A DNA stretch of 10,364 nucleotides from an uncultured Kroppenstedtia sp. (lineage in GTDB: Bacteria > Bacillota > Bacilli > Thermoactinomycetales > DSM-45169), in contig CAUGKZ010000029.1 of NCBI GenBank assembly GCA_959600065.1, forward strand, positions 1 through 10,364, in the 5' to 3' direction. This document shows, in pieces, positions 1-7,454 of this stretch (positions are counted from its first letter, which is position 1; every line of letters starts with the position of its first letter). Both the position numbers and the translations under genes were made by a program. A model generated the notes under the pieces. That model was not told where the DNA came from and ran no database searches. It was given only the letters and a program-made list of their open reading frames with translations.

Positions 1-46
1 CATCTTACCAGATGGACTTTTTTCACTGTCTACCGTATGGGGATAA

Positions 47-379
47 TACCACAGTCAACAAGTGCGCGTGGCCTTTTTTCGGCTGGGAGAAATCAAAGTG
101 GAACTATTGGAACCGACTTCTCCGGAGAGCACCATCGCTCGTTTTATCGAGAAGCGTGGAGAAGGGATTCACCATATCGCTCTTGCAGTGAAGGAGCTGG
201 AGGGAGAGCTGGAGGGATTAGCAACAGCGGGGATCCGCCTTATCGATGAGTGGCCCAAACCGGGGGCCAACGGGACCCAGGTGGCCTTTCTCCATCCTAA
301 ATCCACAGGAGGTGTTCTTTACGAATTGTGCCAACCGGGAAAGCAGGGGATCCGAATCGGGGAGGACCAGGATGTATAA
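47..379 (+). CDS. mce: Methylmalonyl-CoA epimerase, 3' part (5' end missing and frame-disrupted)
   Basis: Glyoxalase-fold (VOC) enzyme that interconverts the (S) and (R) forms of methylmalonyl-CoA in the propionyl-CoA/methylmalonyl-CoA pathway. The open part carries the family's second half: VRVAFFRLGEIKVELLEP, then IEKRGEGIHHIALAV with its metal-ligand histidine, and FLHPKSTGGVLYELCQP at the C-terminus. The GTG at 62 encodes the first residue of a conserved internal beta-strand, so it is not a true start; about the first 40 residues of the usual ~135 lie off the window. In this frame a TAA at 44-46 interrupts the gene, and fragments resembling the expected upstream protein occur in all three frames of bases 1-60, so the edge is either a pseudogene or contains base-call indels. 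The end overlaps the mmdA start by 8 nt, implying one operon and translational coupling. Family identity is secure; intactness is not. Confidence 0.85.
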   Translation, partial: YHSQQVRVAFFRLGEIKVELLEPTSPESTIARFIEKRGEGIHHIALAVKELEGELEGLATAGIRLIDEWPKPGANGTQVAFLHPKSTGGVLYELCQPGKQGIRIGEDQDV

Positions 380-1901
380 AAAACTGAATGAACTGGAAGC
401 TCGTCGTCATCGGGCGGAGGTGGGCGGTGGTGATAAAAAAATTCGCTCACAACATGATAAAGGGAAACTGACTGCACGGGAGCGAATCGCACTCTTGCTG
501 GATGAAGACTCTTTTGTGGAACTGAATCCCTTTGTAGAGAACTCCGCAGCGGACATCGGCGAGGCACCTGGGGAAGGGGTGGTGACAGGGTACGGGAAGG
601 TAAGCGGTTGCTCGGTCTATGTTTTTGCCCAGGATTTCACGGTTTTCGGGGGAGCCCTGGGCGAGATGCATGCCTTGAAAATCGCTCGCCTCATGGATCT
701 AGCGGCCCAGAACGGCGCCCCGATTATCGGACTGAACGATTCCGGTGGCGCCCGGATTCAGGAGGGGGTGGCCTCTCTGGATGGATACGGACACATCTTC
801 TACCGAAATTCCATCTATTCTGGTGTTGTGCCCCAAATCTCGGTCATCATGGGTCCCTGTGCCGGTGGAGCTGTCTATTCTCCGGCACTCACCGATTTTG
901 TTTTTATGGTGGAGGAGACCAGTCAGATGTTTATTACCGGACCTAAGGTGATCGAGACGGTCACAGGCGAGCAAATCTCCTCTGAAGAACTGGGGGGTGC
1001 CGGGGTTCACTCCACCCTGAGCGGAAATGTCCATTTTACCTCCGCTTCGGAATCAGAAGCGTTGGAATCAGTCCGGCGGTTGCTCAGTTTCCTGCCTCAA
1101 AACCATATGGAGGCACCGCCTCGTATTCGCACCCCCAAGGATGATGGCTGGGTGGAAGACCTGATGGATGTGGTTCCAGTGGAAGGGACCAAGGTGTATG
1201 ATGTACATAGGGTGATCGAAAGGGTTGTCGACGGGGGGGACCTCATGGAAGTGCATGAGAAATTCGCCCGCAACATCGTCGTCGGCTTTGGCCGGATCGA
1301 TGGACAACCGGTGGGGATCGCCGCTAACCAACCTAAGGTGATGGCTGGGGGATTGGATATCGATTCCTCAGACAAGCTGAGCCGGTTTATTCGGTTTTGT
1401 GACAGCTTTAATATCCCGTTGATCACTTTTGTGGATGTGACTGGGTTTCTACCCGGAGTGAACCAGGAGTACCAGGGGATTATACGCCACGGGGCCAAGA
1501 TCCTGTATGCTTATTCCGAGGCGACAGTGCCCAAAATCACCGTCATTATCCGCAAAGCTTTTGGCGGGGCTTATGTGGCTCTCAATAGCAAAGCGATCGG
1601 AGCGGACGTGGTTTACGCCTGGCCCTCCGCCGAGGTGGCAGTGATGGGGCCGGAGGGGGCGGCCAATATCATCTATCATCGGGAGATCCGGGAAAGCGAG
1701 GACCCCTCCGCCACTCGCACTGAGAAAATTGAGGAATACCGCAAGCAATTTGCCAATCCTTACGTGGCGGCAGCCAAAGGGATGGTGGACGATGTGATCG
1801 ACCCGAGGCAAACCAGGAACAAGCTGAGACAAGCTCTGGAGATGTTGCAGAACAAACGGAAGGACCGGCCTGCTAAAAAACACGGCAACATCCCACTGTA
1901 A
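372..1901 (+). CDS. mmdA: Acyl-CoA carboxylase carboxyltransferase subunit (propionyl-CoA carboxylase beta / methylmalonyl-CoA decarboxylase alpha type)
   Basis: A 509-residue biotin-dependent carboxyltransferase, full length for the PccB/MmdA/YqjD family. It moves a carboxyl group between carboxybiotin and an acyl-CoA, probably propionyl-/methylmalonyl-CoA because mce lies directly upstream. Two crotonase-like halves are visible. The N-terminal half has MGPCAGGAVYSPAL at 160-173, whose glycines form one oxyanion hole. The C-terminal half has FGGAYV at 397-402, giving the second, followed by AWPSAEVAVMGPEGA. The ATG at 372 was chosen because GGAGG (361-365) lies 6 nt upstream and the protein begins like its relatives (MYKKLNELEARR); the longer open frame back to 246 only shadows mce. 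No biotin carboxylase, biotin carrier or sodium-pump decarboxylase subunit is in the window, so the partner must be encoded elsewhere, and sequence alone does not separate carboxylase from decarboxylase use. Confidence 0.95.
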   Translation: MYKKLNELEARRHRAEVGGGDKKIRSQHDKGKLTARERIALLLDEDSFVELNPFVENSAADIGEAPGEGVVTGYGKVSGCSVYVFAQDFTVFGGALGEMHALKIARLMDLAAQNGAPIIGLNDSGGARIQEGVASLDGYGHIFYRNSIYSGVVPQISVIMGPCAGGAVYSPALTDFVFMVEETSQMFITGPKVIETVTGEQISSEELGGAGVHSTLSGNVHFTSASESEALESVRRLLSFLPQNHMEAPPRIRTPKDDGWVEDLMDVVPVEGTKVYDVHRVIERVVDGGDLMEVHEKFARNIVVGFGRIDGQPVGIAANQPKVMAGGLDIDSSDKLSRFIRFCDSFNIPLITFVDVTGFLPGVNQEYQGIIRHGAKILYAYSEATVPKITVIIRKAFGGAYVALNSKAIGADVVYAWPSAEVAVMGPEGAANIIYHREIRESEDPSATRTEKIEEYRKQFANPYVAAAKGMVDDVIDPRQTRNKLRQALEMLQNKRKDRPAKKHGNIPL

Positions 1902-2105
1902 AGAAGGTCCGGTACAGGGCGATCAGATCCGATTCCGATCCACCTGGTTTCAAGACTCGGAAGGTGCTTCTTTACACGGAGAGAGGGTGTGCGATTCCCT
2001 TCAAGGAGGCACAGAAGAAACACATAGAATGTAGCTGGCGGTGCCACTAAACTTAAAAACAAGCGTGGGAACAGGCGAACAGATTGAAATGATGGAGGAA
2101 TCAGC

Positions 2106-3224
2106 ATGGTTAATGAAGAGCGTTTGCTGGATGAGTTTTTGGAATTGGTCCAGACGGACAGTGAGACCGGAGATGAGAGGGCGGTTTGCGATCTGTTGAA
2201 GGAGAAGCTGACTCAAATTGGATTTACGGTGACGGAAGACGATTCCGCATCTGTGACCGGCCACGGGTCAGGGAACCTGATCGCCACGTTACCGGGAGAT
2301 GACCTGTCAGCACCGGCGATTTACTTCACTAGCCACATGGACACGGTTGCCCCGGGGATCGGGGTGAAGCCCCGGATCGAGGATGGCTATGTGAAAAGTG
2401 ATGGAACCACGGTGTTGGGAGCGGATGACAAAGCCGGCCTGGCCGCCCTTCTGGAGGGTGTTCGTACGGTAAAGGAGCAGGGGATTTCCCATGGTTCGAT
2501 CCAGTTGATCCTTACTGCTGGTGAGGAATCAGGATTAGTCGGCTCCAAGAGTCTCGATCCTGGGATGCTGAAGGCGGATTTCGGATTTGCCATGGATTCC
2601 AATGGGCTGGTTGGTGAGATTATCACCGAAGCTCCTTCCCAAGTGCGGCTGGATGTAGTGATCCGGGGCAAAGCGGCTCATGCAGGGGTGAATCCGGAAG
2701 AAGGGATCAGTGCGATTCAAGTGGCCAGCCGGGCGATATCCAAAATCCCCTTGGGTCGGATCGATGGGGAAACTACTGCCAATATCGGCCGATTTCAAGG
2801 GGGCACCGCTTCCAATGTGATTCCGGAAACCGTGGAAATCCTAGCCGAGGCCCGTAGCCGGGATGAGGCCAAGCTGGAAGCCCAGGTGGACAAAATGGTG
2901 AAAGGGTTCAAAGAAGCGGCCACCGAACTAGGAGCAGAGGCGGAAGTGAAAGTGACTCAGATGTATCCGGCTTATAAGTTCGGAGAATCCGACGCCGTTG
3001 TGCAAAAGGCGGTTGCCGCCGTGAAAAAAGTGGGTCGTCAACCGAAATTATTGGCCAGCGGCGGCGGCAGCGATGCCAACGTCATCGCCGGTCATGGCAT
3101 TCCCACAGTCAATCTGGCCATCGGTTATGAGGAGATTCACACGACCCAGGAACAGATGCCGATTGCAGAGCTGAACAAAGCAGCAGAACTGGTGGCCGCT
3201 CTGATCGAGGCGAGCCGGGAATAA
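2106..3224 (+). CDS. yqjE: M20-family metallopeptidase, PepT-like (YqjE type)
   Basis: A 372-residue cytoplasmic di-zinc aminopeptidase/deacylase of the M20 (PepT/CPG2-like) family, matching the usual ~370 residues. Metal and catalytic residues are in place: SHMDT with H77 and the catalytic-site D79, GADDKAG with bridging D107, GEESG with general base E140 and ligand E141, FAMDSNG with D164, and EEIHTT with H345. The dimerisation domain (about 178-290) contains GKAAHAGVNPEEG with H192. The start is fixed by GGAGG at 2094-2098, 7 nt from the ATG. The gene follows mmdA after 204 nt; the same mce-yqjD-yqjE order is known in B. subtilis. No clear promoter or terminator was found in the gap, so it could be read with mmdA. 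An intrinsic terminator follows. The exact substrate cannot be told from sequence; tripeptidase activity is not assured. Confidence 0.93.
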   Translation: MVNEERLLDEFLELVQTDSETGDERAVCDLLKEKLTQIGFTVTEDDSASVTGHGSGNLIATLPGDDLSAPAIYFTSHMDTVAPGIGVKPRIEDGYVKSDGTTVLGADDKAGLAALLEGVRTVKEQGISHGSIQLILTAGEESGLVGSKSLDPGMLKADFGFAMDSNGLVGEIITEAPSQVRLDVVIRGKAAHAGVNPEEGISAIQVASRAISKIPLGRIDGETTANIGRFQGGTASNVIPETVEILAEARSRDEAKLEAQVDKMVKGFKEAATELGAEAEVKVTQMYPAYKFGESDAVVQKAVAAVKKVGRQPKLLASGGGSDANVIAGHGIPTVNLAIGYEEIHTTQEQMPIAELNKAAELVAALIEASRE

Positions 3225-3244
3225 AACAGAGAGGATATTTACAG

Positions 3245-3275
3245 GCTCACGGATCAGAAATCCGTGGGCTTTTTT
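3245..3275 (+). terminator. Intrinsic terminator after yqjE
   Basis: A 10-bp stem (3245-3254 with 3260-3269, one T-G wobble) encloses the loop CAGAA and is followed at once by six T residues (3270-3275). It lies 20 nt after the yqjE stop codon and closes the mce-mmdA-yqjE unit. Confidence 0.93.
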
Positions 3276-3394
3276 ATAGTAAGTATGAGACGAGGGTGTT
3301 CTTATGGTTACAAACCAGCTGTTTTGCTAGATGTCCCTGTCTGCTTGGATTCCCTCAAGCGGTGGGATTTCTCGTGATGAGGGGAGAGAATAGA

Positions 3395-3952
3395 ATGCAG
3401 ATTCAATCCCGCAAAGAGCGATGCAGGAATGGAAGTGAATTCATCATTCGGAGTGCTGTTCTGGAGGATGCATCAGCTTTGCTTGATCTCGCCAGGTCCG
3501 TGATTGCGGAAGGGCATTACCAGATCACAGAGCTGAGTGAATTTCAGTTGACTGTGGGGCAAGAGAGAAAGTGGATTCGGGAGATGACCAACTCTCAAGA
3601 TGGAGTGATCTTGGTAGCGGAAGCAAGGGGAAAGGTCATCGGGATGCTGGACTTCCAAGGGGAAAGAAAGAGGCGTCTGAGCCATACCGGTTTTTTCGGA
3701 ATGAGTGTGAGCCAGCCATGGCGAGGTAGAGGAGTGGGTTCTGCTCTGCTCCAGACCTTACTGGACTGGGCTGAAACCCATCCAACCATCGAGAAGGTGT
3801 GCCTGGAGGTATTCGCAGACAACGACAGGGCCATCTCCCTTTACCATCGGTTAGGATTCCAAGAGGAAGGGCGATGGAATCGGCAGGTAAAAACAGGAGA
3901 AGGGAAATACGTAGATCTACTTCAGATGGGGCCGGTTTGTGGACGACAATGA
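3395..3952 (+). CDS. GNAT-family N-acetyltransferase
   Basis: A 185-residue acetyl-CoA-dependent N-acyltransferase, with the fold covering about residues 15-180. The acetyl-CoA pyrophosphate loop is seen as SQPWRGRGVGSALL (106-119, R110-x-x-G-x-G type), preceded by the beta-4 strand HTGFFGMSV. The C-terminal signature LEVFADNDRAISLYHRLGF (137-155) contains the asparagine and Y150 that act near the thioester in RimI/SpeG-like members. The start at 3395 was preferred over the in-frame GTG at 3296 because AGGGGAG (3380-3386) stands 8 nt upstream and the added residues look non-coding. It has no operon partner upstream (a terminator separates it from yqjE), while the next ORF lies 89 nt downstream. 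The substrate (protein N-terminus, amino acid or small amine) cannot be decided. Confidence 0.88.
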   Translation: MQIQSRKERCRNGSEFIIRSAVLEDASALLDLARSVIAEGHYQITELSEFQLTVGQERKWIREMTNSQDGVILVAEARGKVIGMLDFQGERKRRLSHTGFFGMSVSQPWRGRGVGSALLQTLLDWAETHPTIEKVCLEVFADNDRAISLYHRLGFQEEGRWNRQVKTGEGKYVDLLQMGPVCGRQ

Positions 3953-4041
3953 ATAAAATTCGCGATAATTCGGGATGAATCCCCCGATATTCGTACAATC
4001 TAACAGCGATGGAGGATGAATAAAAAGGGGGATGGATCACC

Positions 4042-4365
4042 TTGAGTAATCGTTTGGAAGATGAGGGGAACCGGCGCCAACCATTTTGGCTCCATTTGTT
4101 TCCGGGTTTAAAGCAGGAGGGTGGGGTTGGCTCACCCGTGCCCTCTGCTGTCCCAGTGAAGGAGGAAGTGATGGATGAGTTCAACTGGAAGGTCAGGGAC
4201 CGGGAGGTTGGAATCCTCTGGCGTTACACCCTCTGGAAATGGACGGATGCGACGGGGAATCCCTGCTGGGTAGAGACCAGTCGGGGCACTTTGAACCTCT
4301 ACTTTTTCTCCATTTCGCTGATCGGTGAAGAGCGAGCTCTGTCCACCTCTCCTGATCCAATCTGA
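4042..4365 (+). CDS. Small hypothetical protein
   Basis: I do not recognise this 107-residue protein. It has no signal peptide or membrane segment. The N-terminal third is polar and proline-containing (QPFWLHLFPGLKQ). The C-terminal 64 residues are rich in tryptophan and read like a small beta domain (EVGILWRYTLWKWTDATGN, then GTLNLYFFSISL). The TTG start at 4042 has a G-rich ribosome site (AGGGGG, 4026-4031) 10 nt upstream. An alternative ATG at 4171 has a much better site (AAGGAGG, 4159-4165, spacing 5) and would give a 64-residue protein. The frame ends shortly before a strong + strand terminator, which supports a real transcript. Coding is plausible from codon composition but not proved; a long antisense frame covers the same area. 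Confidence 0.5.
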   Translation: MSNRLEDEGNRRQPFWLHLFPGLKQEGGVGSPVPSAVPVKEEVMDEFNWKVRDREVGILWRYTLWKWTDATGNPCWVETSRGTLNLYFFSISLIGEERALSTSPDPI

Positions 4366-4402
4366 GGTTAACAAAACTCTCGATGGGTAGGATTTTTTGT
4401 TA

Positions 4403-4424
4403 TCCCTCTGGGTAGTCAGAGGGA
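4403..4424. repeat. Short perfect inverted repeat between convergent genes
   Basis: TCCCTCTG (4403-4410) and CAGAGGGA (4417-4424) form a perfect 8-bp stem with a 6-nt loop. Neither strand has a T tract directly after it, so it is not a canonical terminator. It may help end transcription of the minus-strand lipid kinase operon, which otherwise lacks an obvious terminator. Confidence 0.5.
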
Positions 4425-4436
4425 AGGCGGGTTGTG

Positions 4437-4472
4437 ACCGCAGGTAAAGCCGTCTCTTTACTTGCGGTTTTT
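4437..4472 (+). terminator. Strong intrinsic terminator, + strand
   Basis: A 13-bp stem (4437-4449 with 4456-4468, one G-T wobble) with loop CCGTCT runs into five T residues (4468-4472). It ends the transcript of the small hypothetical gene at 4042. On the minus strand the same stem is not followed by a T tract, so bidirectional action toward the lipid kinase gene is uncertain. Confidence 0.9.
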
Positions 4473-4495
4473 CACTTGTTCTGATTCCTACCTGT

Positions 4496-5365
4496 TCACA
4501 AAACAGTCAAGGATCGGGGACGAATTTCGATGGACAGAGGTGTCTCCCCGATGATTTCCCCGTCGGAATGAATGACGAGGGGGGGATCGGAGCGAAGGGT
4601 GATCCGGCGCCCCTCCAAGAGGAGGACGGAAGGATGGGAGGTATGTCTGCCTTTGTAGACGGAGGGGAAAAGTTTGATCAGGCCTGCTCTGGATAACCCA
4701 TGAACGCAACAGAGATTCAAGAGTCCATCATCAGAGCGGGCCTCGGGGCAAATCTGCATACCACCGCCATAGTTGGGTTGGTTGCAGATGGCCACCAGCC
4801 ACACTCGGTCAAAAACTTGTTCAATTCCATCCGTGATCAAGGTCACCTGGGCGGGTCGGTACTGTTTCAATGTCTGAAGAAAGCCAAGCAGATAGGCGAA
4901 ACGGCCAAGACGTCGGCTGATAGAGGATTGATTCACCGCTTTCGCCACTTGACCATCAAAGCCGATTCCTCCAAAGCCGATCAGAGATCGGGTGCCGATC
5001 CGGGCGGTATCCATCGGTTGTATTTTATTGCGGAGCACCCGATACAAAGCTTGTTTCGGGTGCAGGGGAATTCCCTGAGCCTGGGCAAAATCGTTTCCCG
5101 ATCCAGCAGGGATATAGCCGAGGGGGATTCCTGTATCTACCAGGGCATTCCCCACTTCATGCACCGTTCCATCCCCGCCTACCGCTACCACCGCCTCGAT
5201 GTCACGACGGATCATCGATCGGACCAGTTCCGTCGCCTGACTGGGGGCGCTAGTAAAATAGACCTCATAGGGGGTCTGTTTTTGGATAAGCCATCCCTCC
5301 ACTCTGGACCAGACACGTCGCCCCCGTCCATTGCCGGATACCGGGTTGACAATGAAAACATACAT
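4496..5365 (-). CDS. Diacylglycerol-kinase-type lipid kinase (YegS/BmrU/DgkB family)
   Basis: A 289-residue ATP-dependent lipid kinase, typical length for this family, acting at the cytoplasmic face of the membrane on diacylglycerol or a related lipid. The N-terminal nucleotide-binding domain shows NPVSGNGRG (7-15), the signature GGDGTVHE (63-70) and PAGSGNDFA (86-94). The C-terminal beta-sandwich domain has GIGFDG (133-138), PEARSDDGLL (207-215) and HSDGE (266-270), all characteristic of the family. The start ATG at 5365 has GAGGT 7 nt upstream. It begins 3 nt after the stop of the dehydrogenase gene and is the last gene of the minus-strand operon. B. subtilis DgkB recycles diacylglycerol in phospholipid/lipoteichoic acid turnover; whether this copy does so, or acts on a lipid linked to its operon partners, cannot be told. 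Confidence 0.92.
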   Translation of the reverse strand: MYVFIVNPVSGNGRGRRVWSRVEGWLIQKQTPYEVYFTSAPSQATELVRSMIRRDIEAVVAVGGDGTVHEVGNALVDTGIPLGYIPAGSGNDFAQAQGIPLHPKQALYRVLRNKIQPMDTARIGTRSLIGFGGIGFDGQVAKAVNQSSISRRLGRFAYLLGFLQTLKQYRPAQVTLITDGIEQVFDRVWLVAICNQPNYGGGMQICPEARSDDGLLNLCCVHGLSRAGLIKLFPSVYKGRHTSHPSVLLLEGRRITLRSDPPLVIHSDGEIIGETPLSIEIRPRSLTVL

Positions 5366-5368
5366 AGC

Positions 5369-6148
5369 TCACACCTCGATGTCCTTCCTTTTCCATGTCC
5401 CATAGAGCTGTCGATTCATATGAAGAAAAAGCCCGGGAGCCCATCGGCGCAGGCGCATTGCCCAACTCAGGCTGTGAGGGATGACCTTCAGCCGGGGGCG
5501 GTCGATCAATTGCAGGGCATGACAGGCGACCGTGTTGGCATCCAGTAGCCGTCGGGCAATCGGAGGCGGAAAGTATCCCGAGGGATCTTCAGCGCCGAAG
5601 AAGGGAGTTTGCACCGGCCCCGGACACAAAACCCCCACTTGGATCGCAGGGGCATATTCCAGATGGAGTGACTCTGAAAATCCCACCAGCGCAAATTTGG
5701 AGGCGACGTAGGGGGCCAGATTGGGGCTACCGGAAAGTCCCGCTACCGAGGCGATGTTCACCACGCGTCCGCCACCCCGCTTCAACATATGGGGAAGGAG
5801 GGTCAGGGTCATGCGGACCGCTCCCAGGTAGTTCGTCTCCATCATCGCTTGGTAATCCGAAAGTGGAATTTGGAGTGCCCCGCCGAAGCGGCCGAATCCG
5901 GCGTTGTTGATTAACACATCCACCTGTGGGTGGCATCGGATCACTTCGGCTATCAAATTTTCCACTTCCTCTTGACGGGTTACGTCACAGGTGAACCAAT
6001 CCCCGGTCCCCAACTCTTCTCGCAGATGGCGGAGAGAGCGCTCGTTCCGGGCCACCAGCAGTGGATAATCCCCCTTTGCCACCAGTTCCCGTGCAATTTC
6101 CTTGCCGATGCCGCTGGAAGCCCCGGTGATCAAAACGATTCGTGACAT
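5369..6148 (-). CDS. yqjQ: Short-chain dehydrogenase/reductase (YqjQ type)
   Basis: A 259-residue classical SDR oxidoreductase with a Rossmann fold and NAD(P) cofactor. Visible motifs are TGASSGIG (8-15, cofactor binding), CDV (54-56), NNAG (81-84), the catalytic tetrad N106, S134, Y147 and K151, and CPGPVQT (175-181). The basic R34 after the second beta-strand favours NADP(H), as in many SDRs. The start was set at 6148 because GGGGG sits 6 nt upstream and the protein then opens directly with the beta-1 strand; the longer frame to 6217 would run into the upstream gene. It starts 13 nt after the aldolase-like gene and ends 3 nt before the lipid kinase start, so the three are surely co-transcribed. 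The C-terminal 50 residues are hydrophobic and basic (HSLSWAMRLRRWAPGLFLHM), possibly membrane-associating. The length equals B. subtilis YqjQ; the substrate is unknown. Confidence 0.92.
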   Translation of the reverse strand: MSRIVLITGASSGIGKEIARELVAKGDYPLLVARNERSLRHLREELGTGDWFTCDVTRQEEVENLIAEVIRCHPQVDVLINNAGFGRFGGALQIPLSDYQAMMETNYLGAVRMTLTLLPHMLKRGGGRVVNIASVAGLSGSPNLAPYVASKFALVGFSESLHLEYAPAIQVGVLCPGPVQTPFFGAEDPSGYFPPPIARRLLDANTVACHALQLIDRPRLKVIPHSLSWAMRLRRWAPGLFLHMNRQLYGTWKRKDIEV

Positions 6149-6161
6149 TTGAATCCCCCGT

Positions 6162-7247
6162 TCATGACATCGGGACCTGAGGGAGGATGCGGCCGTCAAT
6201 CCGTTCAAAAATATCATCCAGATCCCGCCCGGTGATGGTCAAACCGTGATTTTTCAATCCCACCACTGCACGGGAAGGGTCTTCCGCTTTGCGGATCTGA
6301 TCTGCCACCGCTTCCGCCAGTTGCACTGTTCCGCAGGGATAGTTGATTTCTGTAGAAGTCACCCCATCCATCCAAGCATGGATATGGATAATGGCCCCCA
6401 CCTCAGGATGTTCCGTATAGATCATCCAATGTTCAATCGCATCGACGGATGCCCGTTTGGGTTCGATCTGAGGAGGAACGCTGATTTCCATGGCCGGGGT
6501 GGTGTCATCAAAACCTTTGATCAATAGGATATCCCGTCCGATTTGATGAAGATTACCCTTATTTACCCCGCGGGCGCTCATCCAGAATTGGTTTTCTTCC
6601 CTGCGGGCGCTCAAATTTCCGTAGCTGAGCCCGCCGATCCCATATAATCGCTGGATATGACGGTAATCCCTAGGGGGTAACAGCTCCTGAATCGGGAACG
6701 GGGCAGGTAGCGAGTTCATCTCATCCAGTTTTTTTCCGGACTGGTAAATGTCCCGGGTGATTCTGTCTCCATCCCACAATGTTTCCGGCAGATCGGGGAA
6801 GAAGTGGTTATCGATGACCAACTGCGAAGTGGCCAAGGGTTGCAACCGTTCAAATACCTCCCGAAAATAACCTTCCGTGCCGAAGCTTTCCTTGACGGAA
6901 TAACAGCCCTGTTCCAGGGTAAGAAAATAAGTTTCCGGTTCCCCGTTGCCAATGGATAGATAGATCATCAGGTTCCCGAGGGAACGGATGAGAACAGGGT
7001 ATGCCGTATGTAAGATGTCTGTATGTGGCTTGCCTTCAGCCACGGTCACAACAAATGTCCCCTGTCCACTCCGCCGAAAATGACGGGGGCAGGCTTCATC
7101 GACGAAATTAAGAACCAGCTGGATTTTCGGCGGGACCTCCTCATCCAGCTGATATCCTTTGGATTCCATCTCCCGTTGCAATCCGGCAGCGAATTCTTTC
7201 AAAAAGGGGGAACCCTCCTGAGATCCGATCATTGCGAAGGTATTCAT
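6162..7247 (-). CDS. Class II aldolase/adducin-domain protein with an extra N-terminal domain
   Basis: A 361-residue protein. The C-terminal half (about 190-355) is a class II aldolase/adducin domain: GNLS (210-213) and SARG (224-227) correspond to phosphate-binding loops, HIH (H288, H290) and NHG (H334) to the three zinc-ligand histidines, and D269 lies where AraD has its catalytic aspartate. It could therefore cleave, epimerise or decarboxylate a sugar phosphate or similar substrate. The N-terminal ~190 residues are not part of the canonical domain and I do not recognise them; they look globular, with alternating strands and helices (MNTFAMIGSQ, IQLVLNFVDE, GTFVVTVAEG). The ATG at 7247 has AGGAGGG (7257-7263) 9 nt upstream. 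It is the first gene of the minus-strand operon with the SDR and lipid kinase, behind a good promoter candidate. The reaction is undetermined. Confidence 0.85.
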   Translation of the reverse strand: MNTFAMIGSQEGSPFLKEFAAGLQREMESKGYQLDEEVPPKIQLVLNFVDEACPRHFRRSGQGTFVVTVAEGKPHTDILHTAYPVLIRSLGNLMIYLSIGNGEPETYFLTLEQGCYSVKESFGTEGYFREVFERLQPLATSQLVIDNHFFPDLPETLWDGDRITRDIYQSGKKLDEMNSLPAPFPIQELLPPRDYRHIQRLYGIGGLSYGNLSARREENQFWMSARGVNKGNLHQIGRDILLIKGFDDTTPAMEISVPPQIEPKRASVDAIEHWMIYTEHPEVGAIIHIHAWMDGVTSTEINYPCGTVQLAEAVADQIRKAEDPSRAVVGLKNHGLTITGRDLDDIFERIDGRILPQVPMS

Positions 7248-7277
7248 CTGATTTATCCCTCCTGTGATACCATAGGA

Positions 7278-7306
7278 TTTATATTTATTTTTCCCTTTAA
7301 AGCCAA
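7278..7306 (-). promoter_or_regulatory. Candidate sigma-A promoter of the aldolase-SDR-lipid kinase operon
   Basis: Read on the minus strand, TTGGCT (7306-7301) and TATAAA (7283-7278) are separated by exactly 17 bp, 4/6 and 5/6 matches to the consensus. Transcription would start near 7270, leaving a leader of about 25 nt that contains the ribosome site of the first gene. Confidence 0.6.
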
Positions 7307-7389
7307 AATATACCTCGAATTGAACTGGCTTGTTTCATATGGCGTCACAGGTGTGTTGATTAGCTATATTTTAGGCAGGAAATAAGGTC

Positions 7390-7454
7390 GGGATGGTGGG
7401 ACGGTGAAGAACCTTTGCGCTCTTTGCAAGAGATCGTAGCCGTCCCGCCATCCC
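7390..7454. repeat. Long GC-rich imperfect inverted repeat (15-bp stem)
   Basis: GGGATGGTGGGACGG (7390-7404) pairs with CCGTCCCGCCATCCC (7440-7454), 15 bp with a single T-G wobble. The 35-nt loop carries a smaller hairpin, CTCTT (7420-7424) with AAGAG (7428-7432). No T tract follows on either strand, so a simple terminator is unlikely. It may be a structured RNA, a protein-binding dyad or a copy of a genomic palindromic repeat. Confidence 0.7.

Noticed and set aside
246..371. N-terminal extension of mmdA to an ATG at 246
   Set aside because: It overlaps the mce coding frame; the ribosome site at 361-365 and family N-termini favour the ATG at 372.
3969..3999. Promoter-like CGTACAAT box before the small hypothetical gene
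   Set aside because: The -10-like box is good for sigma-E or sigma-A, but no acceptable -35 element is present at any allowed spacing.
3636..4184. 182-codon minus-strand open frame across the GNAT 3' end and the small hypothetical gene
   Set aside because: It is antisense to a clear acetyltransferase, has no recognisable motifs, and the + strand signals (ribosome sites, terminator) account for the region better.
4700..5548. 282-codon + strand frame antisense to the lipid kinase
   Set aside because: The opposite strand encodes all signature motifs of the kinase; this frame has no family features and only reflects codon bias.
6149..6217. Longer start for the SDR gene at 6217
   Set aside because: The added residues overlap the aldolase gene 3' end and lack family similarity; the G-rich ribosome site supports 6148.
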